Below are positions 57,394 through 64,000 of a stretch of DNA of 64,000 bases, piece by piece. Made by a program: the position numbers and the translations under genes. Within the stretch, counting starts at the first letter, position 1. The number at the start of each line of letters is the position of its first letter. Source of the DNA: Liriodendron chinense (Eukaryota > Streptophyta > Magnoliopsida > Magnoliales > Magnoliaceae); NCBI GenBank assembly GCA_003013855.2, contig PVNU02000386.1, positions 62,001 to 126,000 on the forward strand, given 5' to 3'. Under the pieces are notes generated by a model, which was not told where the DNA came from, made no database searches, and saw only the letters and a program-made list of their open reading frames with translations.

Positions 57394-59333
57394 TGTTGAA
57401 CCTCCAATTTATACATTGCATTGCCCATTACATGACATGGTTTGCATGATTTTCATGATTTAAAGGCCCATCTAACACATGTTTTGTGATTATAGGAATG
57501 AGAGCGGACTTCACTCAATTAGAGACCAAAAAGGGGCCATTTGGAGCCTTTGATGAAGGCCCAAGGTGGACCAAAGAAAGAAGGAAGCAAAGAAAGAAGA
57601 AAATAGAAGAAAGAAAGGAAGAAAACAAGAAGAAAAAGAGACCGACCGGTCTTGACCGGTCGGCCAAGGAAGCCCGACCGGTCTTGACCGGTCGGCCATG
57701 CTTGCTGGAGTAATGCCAAAGAGGGCCTGACCGGTCATGACCGGTCGGCCAGCCCTGTCCGACCGGTCGTGACCGGTCGGCCATGCAAGTTTCAGATTCC
57801 AGATTCTAAAACAGCAATGTATTCCCGCACCTGGTTTTTTGGACCAGTTTTCAGGCTTGATCTTGATGATATTTGAAAATCCAACACATCCATGTCGAAG
57901 AGGAGCTCGACGCCGAACTAACCCAAGTGGTTTCGTGTCGATCGGAGCTACGGATTGACCGTGGTGGCCAAAATAATACGAACTGTCCAGAAAGTTCCAG
58001 ATTTCGCTGTTCAACTCTGGGCCGGTCCAGAGGACTCATCATTGATGATATGAAGAATCTACTTTGACCATCTTTTAGAACACATCCATATATAAATAAC
58101 CACAAAAGTTTCAGATCAAAAGGATGTGTGGTTTGATCGTACCAGTTGAAGAAAGATGGACCATTCAGAAAGCTCCAACTGCGCAGAGTTTATAAAAGCC
58201 CTAATTGTTCTAATTTTCGGACCATGTTCTGGGGTTGTTTTGGACAATCTAATCCATCCATCATGTAGAGGAGGAAGGTTTCTACCAATGTTCAAAATTT
58301 GAAAATCCGACCTCTGTACACTCCGGGGCGTTGAAAGCAAGATGACTGGTTCTGAAGGTACCCAAAGTGCGCGATTTTGAGAGGCGGTCGGTGATGTGAT
58401 TGGTGGGCCCATTCAGAGGATAATATTGGAAATCTAAATCATCTATGAGGAAGATCACATTACAAGGAAGCTACAAACCAAATTTGAAGGCAATCCGACC
58501 ATTGGTTAAGCCGTACCAGGCGAAACAAATTCTGCTATGTTGCTGTACTATTGCTGCACTATAAAAGGAGGTGCTCTCTTCTATTCCAAATCAACCAAGG
58601 ACGTGGGAAGCAAGGAGTTCAAGTCCCAGGAGGCTTCCTAGCCTCCTCCAGCTAGTTTTTCTTCCTTTTCTTAGTTCTAGTTCTAGTTTTAATATGCTTT
58701 TCCTTAGCTAACCTCTTAGCTAGAGCTAGAGGTGAAATTTGTAGTTGGTTTCAATGCTTTAATTCTTTTATTTCAAGTACCCTTTTCTTAATTTTGGATT
58801 TTGAAGTTCTAGTTTGAATAAAGTTTGGTTTTTTAGAAGTTTTGTAAGAGTTTGTGTGCTCAGGACATGAGTTCCTTGCAATTCTCTAAGATTACCATGA
58901 TTGGGTTGTTTGAATTTGAATTGTAGTAACCCTTGAGCATGCCATAGTCCATAGGCATGGCTGTTACTCCGAAGGCTACAAGTTCAAGTTCTATGTGCTC
59001 CATTAGAACTAGAAATCTGATTTCCAGATTTAAGTGGGACTGTTTGTGCTTGAATGTTATATATTCCAATTAGATGAGAGATAGGACTTTGATTCTAATT
59101 GTGTTGTACTTGGATGAATGGATTGGCATTAGACTACTACAAGTGGATGCTTGATGCTCTAGTTCTTCTTATTTTCAGATTTTCCTATTTCATGTGAAAA
59201 CCAACTTTCTTAAACTTTTAAGATTCTAGTTATTAGAGTACTTGGAATTGTTTACCTCTTTCCCTGTGGATCGACCTCGGTCTTACCGAGATTTATTACT
59301 ACATCGCAGCCTTACACTTGAGGCGAGCGAACA
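57394..59333 (+). repeat. 5' LTR, copy B
   Basis: TGTTGAACC to GCGAACA, 1940 bases. Palindrome array 57644-57783 with four pairs, TATA box 58560-58567. Confidence 0.92.
57644..57783. repeat. ACCGGT palindrome array, 5' LTR copy B
   Basis: Four pairs, identical in layout to 7421-7560. Confidence 0.9.
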
Positions 59334-59339
59334 AGTTTT

Positions 59340-59357
59340 TGGCGCCGTTGCCGGGGA
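59340..59357 (+). promoter_or_regulatory. Primer binding site, tRNA-Asp type, copy B
   Basis: TGGCGCCGTTGCCGGGGA six bases after the LTR. Confidence 0.9.
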
Positions 59358-59600
59358 AAAAGTTAAACGGTTTTAATTGTTCTAGTAGCTATAGAGTAAT
59401 CTTAGTTAGGTAGGATTTTCAGTTTTTATAGAAGTAGATTTTCTGATTTTTTTTTAGATTACTAACAAATTCTTTTTTGATTTTGTAGGACATTGTTGCT
59501 GACATAGATCTCACTCTATTGGGTAACATCTCCCCATATCCCTTCTTTTTGTTCTTTTTTTTTTATATTAGGGTAGTTTTCAATTTCTTAAAATTTCATC

Positions 59601-61322
59601 ATGTATGATTGGACGAATGGTGCATATAAGCATCTTTTGGAAGATGAGATGTCAGACCATGAAATTGAAAGTCTTTATGATTGGAACCATTATAAGCATA
59701 AGTATTTTTCTAAGGTTCAATCAACCTCCACTGCCGCCCCACGTAAGACGATGCGTGATTACATTAATGAAAACAATACGCATATTGAGACACGATGTAA
59801 GACGATGGGGGAATACCGGAACGAAGCAAAATTGGATAATCATCCGGGAAAAACATTACGTGATTACCGGATTGAAAATAACATGAGTGTTCCACCGGTT
59901 ATGGTAAGAGGTGTGCAACAACAAAAGGAACAGGTGAATAGTAGCCAACCGGTTAAGACAATGCGTGATTACTTGTATGGATATGCCTATCAACCATCAT
60001 ATAACTTTTCATCCTACAATGCGTACGGTCTTAATTGGGAAAACCACCATTCTCCTTGTTCAAGGGAGGAACCAACCATGGATGCCAACAACTATCCTCA
60101 AGAGTTTCTTTCTCATGAGCCGCAACCGACACGAACTCTTGAGGATGTGCTGCGAGAGTTTATGGAAATAACTGAGAAATGCATACAAAACCTCTCGCCA
60201 TCTCAAAATATTAAACCCAACATTGGGAACACCAAATCAATCCCCAACAATGAGGAGGATGAGGCTATCCAAGCCCAACCCTCTTCTGATTTAATGGATA
60301 GACTTTTAAAGGAGATTGATTTCGATGATCCCAATGTCATCATCAATTATGGTGAGTCCACTATCTCTTTTGGATGCTTTGAACTTAATGATGAAGAGAT
60401 TTCAATGACGGTTGACGAACCCGAGGAATCCATAAAATTTGAAAGTGGTAGTGGGGTTGCCTACAATGAGGGTGTGGTGAATGGTTATGAACCTATGGTT
60501 TCTTTTTCCCAAGGGCATAATGATTATGAGTCTCTAGAGGATATGCATGCTAGAGAGATGGCCGAAGTCGATCTTTTTGAGTCGTTCCACCAACAACACA
60601 TGCCAAATTCTAGTGTGGTAGACCTCCCTTTGATTGAAAATTCTATTCCTTTGGATGATGAGGTGGCACAATCTGAAATTTTCAAAGATCAACCAATGTT
60701 AAATGATGTGCTTACCACTGAATCTGAAGAATTCTCTTTGGAAGACCTCCTCTCTATAGAGGAGGAATTCCTTACCATTGAAACAGAATTTCTTCAATCA
60801 TTAAGGGAGGATGAGGACCCTTCATCCGACTATCTCGATTTCCTAGAGGAATGCTTGGCCCACTCTTATGATCTTGATGATGAGATGATTAAGGAGTTGG
60901 ATATTTTGTTAGACACGGTGTCGGTGCCTGAAGAACACCTTTCCACTGATTTACACTCTTTACCATTGTTTATGGAAACACCGTACAATTCTGAATTTGT
61001 GGAAGAGACAACTTTAACTAATGAAAACTTGATGAATGTCTCTCCACCGTCATGGGTCCTTCAGCCCATTGAAAATTCTGACTGGGATGACCCATTTTTA
61101 ATCAATCATAACCCAAATCAGAATTTGAGGAGATATCTTTTTGTTGCTCTTATCTCCTCCTTTTATGCATGTGGTGCACAATACGATTGGACTTCAATGA
61201 TAAGAAGCACACATGTTTACTGTCGAGCAGGACTTTGGATGGTCCTCATGAGAAATTTATTGAAATTCATGAAGATCCTGCTCAACTTTGATCATGTAGT
61301 TGATCGGACTAATCAAAGGTAG
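59601..61322 (+). CDS. 573-residue retrotransposon ORF with repeated KTxRDY motif, copy B
   Basis: Same length and start as the copy A ORF. By eye six nucleotide differences separate them: two silent, four changing residues (Ser42 to Thr, Ile to Thr at about 191, Glu to Lys at about 212, Ala to Val at about 515). All four KTxRDY-type motifs are kept. Both copies remain fully open. Function unknown, as for copy A. Confidence 0.75.
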   Translation: MYDWTNGAYKHLLEDEMSDHEIESLYDWNHYKHKYFSKVQSTSTAAPRKTMRDYINENNTHIETRCKTMGEYRNEAKLDNHPGKTLRDYRIENNMSVPPVMVRGVQQQKEQVNSSQPVKTMRDYLYGYAYQPSYNFSSYNAYGLNWENHHSPCSREEPTMDANNYPQEFLSHEPQPTRTLEDVLREFMEITEKCIQNLSPSQNIKPNIGNTKSIPNNEEDEAIQAQPSSDLMDRLLKEIDFDDPNVIINYGESTISFGCFELNDEEISMTVDEPEESIKFESGSGVAYNEGVVNGYEPMVSFSQGHNDYESLEDMHAREMAEVDLFESFHQQHMPNSSVVDLPLIENSIPLDDEVAQSEIFKDQPMLNDVLTTESEEFSLEDLLSIEEEFLTIETEFLQSLREDEDPSSDYLDFLEECLAHSYDLDDEMIKELDILLDTVSVPEEHLSTDLHSLPLFMETPYNSEFVEETTLTNENLMNVSPPSWVLQPIENSDWDDPFLINHNPNQNLRRYLFVALISSFYACGAQYDWTSMIRSTHVYCRAGLWMVLMRNLLKFMKILLNFDHVVDRTNQR

Positions 61323-61508
61323 GTAGGTAGGTTAGGATTTATTTTTCTGCAATTAGGATTGAATAAGTCTCATCGAGACAATGGAAGATGCTAGAATTGA
61401 TCAACTTGCTATCTCAGGTACTATTGTTCTCACTCTCTCATATTTTACCATTGCTCTCATGTTCATGCTAATTGCATATCTTTTTACATTGAGGACAATG
61501 CAAGATTT

Positions 61509-61520
61509 GGTTGGGGGGTG
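61509..61520 (+). promoter_or_regulatory. Internal polypurine-type tract, copy B
   Basis: GGTTGGGGGGTG, identical to the tract before the 3' LTR at 62429-62440. Confidence 0.5.
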
Positions 61521-62440
61521 AGATGAGATTCCTCATCTAGCATGTTGCAACATTTCGAGCCTCACATGCGCAAATTTTTTCGAATTTTCTAAAATTTCAA
61601 AACTCTTTTAGAAAACCTTATTTCCATGCATTCGAGATGATATGAGTATAAGAAGAGGAGATACGAAGTGTGTGATGTTATAAGTCTTGAATTCTCCCAA
61701 CATAATGGTTTTATATGTTAGTTCCCCTATTGTTGTGATTGATAGAAAATTTGAACACCTTCACACCAAGTTCACATTACACGATTTTCATGAGTTGAAA
61801 GGTTTATGTGATTTGTGGATTAGCTAGACTTTGATATAAAGGTGTTGAGAAACCAAGCCGGGGTATTTTGTCCATCCTTGTCCATGGGAAAATAATGAAA
61901 GATATGGATTTTTAAAAATCCTATCTAATTTTAAAAGAAAAAGGAAAGAAAGGATGAAATCGGGAATGAAGGAAAAATGGTGAAAAATTTCGAAAAGGGC
62001 TACCTATTACCAACCGGGGGATGGTCGAACCGTAACCAAAGCCGGAAATGGGACGTAGTGTGAAAGCCGTCGGAAGGACGGTAAGGCAAATTCCTGTCAT
62101 AGGCTTGTTGTTACTCTGTGCACCTTAAAATCCTTGGTTTACTTAATCTATGAAGAAGATGATCCCAGAAACTCATGAGATGAACTTTCACTATGCACAC
62201 TAGGTTGAATTTGTTCGAGTTCTTCTATTTATCAATCAATCAGCGGGAATTTCATGTAGACACTTATTATGTTTTGAGAGTCCAAGATTTCAGCTTCTAT
62301 CACCTAATTTTTCCAAATTTTATACTTATACACCTTGGAATGGATAGAATCATGGGTTCTGAGGGAGAGTTGGGTTTGGAGGTTTGAAATTGTTTCACGC
62401 ATGTTTTGCTCGGGACTAGCAAAAAGCTGGTTGGGGGGTG

Positions 62441-64000
62441 TGTTGAACCTCCAATTTATACATTGCATTGCCCATTACATGACATGGTTTGCATGATTTT
62501 CATGATTTAAAGGCCCATCTAACACATGTTTTGTGATTATAGGAATGAGAGCGGACTTCACTCAATTAGAGACCAAAAAGGGGCCATTTGGAGCCTTTGA
62601 TGAAGGCCCAAGGTGGACCAAAGAAAGAAGGAAGCAAAGAAAGAAGAAAATAGAAGAAAGAAAGGAAGAAAACAAGAAGAAAAAGAGACCGACCGGTCTT
62701 GACCGGTCGGTCAAGGAAGCCCGACCGGTCTTGACCGGTCGGCCATGCTTGCTGGAGTAATGCCAAAGAGGGCCTGACCGGTCATGACCGGTCGGCCAGC
62801 CCTGTCCGACCGGTCGTGACCGGTCGGCCATGCAAGTTTCAGATTCCAGATTCTAAAACAGCAATGTATTCCCGCACCTAGTTTTTTGGACCAGTTTTCT
62901 GGCTTGATCTTGATGATATTTGAAAATTCAACACATCCATGTCGAAGAAGAGCTCGACGCCGAACTAACCCAAGTGGTTTCGTGTCGATCGGAGCTACGG
63001 ATTGACCGTGGTGACCAAAACAATACGAACTGTCCAGAAAGTTCCAGATTTCGCTGTTCAACTCTGGGCCGGTCCAGAGGACTCATCATTGATGATATGA
63101 AGAATCTACTTTGACCATATTTTAGAACACATCCATATATAAATAACCACAAAAGTTTCAGATCAAAAGAATGTGTGGTTTGATCGTACCGGTTGAAGAA
63201 AGATGGACCATCCAGAAAGCTCCAACTGCGCAGAGTTTATAAAAGCCCTAATTGTTCTAATTTTCGGACCATATTCTGGGGTTGTTTTGGACAATCTAAT
63301 CCATCCATCATGTAGAGGAGGAAGTTTTCTACCAATGTTCAAAATTTGAGATCAATCCAACCTCTGTACACTCCGGGGCGTTGAAAGCAAGATGACTGGT
63401 TCTGAAGGTACCCAAAGTGCGCGATTTTGAGAGGCGGTCGGTGATGTGATTGGTGGGCCCATTCAGAGGATAATCTTGGAAATCTAAATCATCTATGAGG
63501 AAGATCACATTACAAGGAAGCTACAAACCAAATTTGAAGGCAATCTGACCATTGGTTAAGCCGTACCAGGCGAAACAAATTCTGCTATGTTGCTGTACTA
63601 TTGCTGCACTATAAAAGGAGGTGCTCTCTTCTATTCCAAATCAACCAAGGACGTGGGAAGCAAGGAGTTCAAGTCCCAGGAGGCTTCCTAGCCTCCTCCA
63701 GCTAGTTTTTCTTCCTTTTCTTAGTTCTAGTTCTAGTTTTAATATGCTTTTCCTTAGCTAGCCTCTTAGCTAGAGCTAGAGGTGAAATTGGTAGTTGGTT
63801 TCAATGCTTTAATTCTTTTATTTCAAGTACCCTTTTCTTAATTTTGGATTTTGAAGTTCTAGTTTGAATAAAGTTTGGTTTTTTAGAAGTTTTGTGAGAG
63901 TTTGTGTGCTCAGGACATGAGTTCCTTGCAATTCTCTAAGATTACCATGATTGGGTTGTTTGAATTTGAATTGTAGTAACCCTTGAGCATGCCATAGTCC
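62441..64000 (+). repeat. 3' LTR, copy B, cut by window end
   Basis: Starts TGTTGAACC after GGTTGGGGGGTG. Four palindrome pairs at 62691-62829, TATA box at 63610-63617. Confidence 0.9.
62691..62829. repeat. ACCGGT palindrome array, 3' LTR copy B (four pairs)
   Basis: Has the fourth pair that the copy A 3' LTR lacks. First pair ends GGTCGGTC instead of GGTCGGCC. Confidence 0.88.

Larger units (their letters stand above)
50230..64000 (+). repeat. Large direct duplication, copy B
   Basis: Second copy of 1-13743 in the same orientation, running to the end of the window, so its right boundary is also unseen. The foldback element that starts copy A mid-element is complete here from about 50140, so the repeat probably extends left of position 1. 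A tandem unit of about 50.2 kb is the simplest reading; a false duplication in an assembly is the alternative. Confidence 0.97.
57394..64000 (+). mobile_element. Non-autonomous LTR retrotransposon, copy B, runs off window
   Basis: Same element as 7171-13854 with the same leftmost junction (ACTAGATTAA before TGTTGAACC). The 3' LTR continues to the window end, about 110 bases short of the point where copy A is truncated. Confidence 0.9.

Overview
The window is repeat-rich plant nuclear DNA with one convincing host gene. Plant origin follows from the spliced plant-type GDSL esterase/lipase gene, Ty1/copia and Ty3/gypsy LTR elements, a tRNA-Asp-type primer site and dozens of short palindromic DNA transposons with ends like GTGGGGCCCACCATGATG. 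The abundance of that palindromic family reminds me of magnoliid genomes (Lauraceae/Magnoliaceae type), but this is an impression, not something shown here.

Layout. Bases 1-13743 recur in the same orientation at 50230-64000 at roughly 99% identity, so the window holds one copy of a large direct duplication and the start (at least 13.77 kb) of the next, with a 50.2 kb period. Each copy carries the same degenerate palindromic elements, unassigned AT-rich DNA and a non-autonomous LTR retrotransposon (7171-13854; 57394 to the window end). That retrotransposon has 1.94 kb LTRs, a tRNA-Asp primer site and a single 573-residue ORF. The ORF has no protease, RT or integrase, but four repeats of a K-T-x-R-D-Y motif. 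LTR-specific variants shared by both copies show that it inserted before the duplication.

13855-29900 is mostly foldback (MULE-like) elements, nested and broken. One is split by a defective Ty1/copia element (18995-23806, 5-bp target duplication TTGTA) whose polyprotein frame has five nonsense codons and a Glu-to-Lys change in the integrase triad. A gypsy integrase scrap, microsatellites and a possible organelle-derived patch follow.

29979-41029 is a five-exon GDSL esterase/lipase gene on the + strand, reconstructed with GT-AG introns in phase and giving 386 residues with all catalytic blocks. Introns 2 (3.7 kb) and 3 (5.6 kb) are swollen by foldback and hAT-like elements.

41030-50229 contains more foldback elements, hAT-like low-complexity elements and a gypsy-like solo LTR (45178-46319, target duplication CTCAC) with a 57-bp tandem array. 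Nothing here suggests an operon or a multi-gene pathway. The biology is one secreted-hydrolase gene embedded in layered transposon insertions and a recent large duplication.
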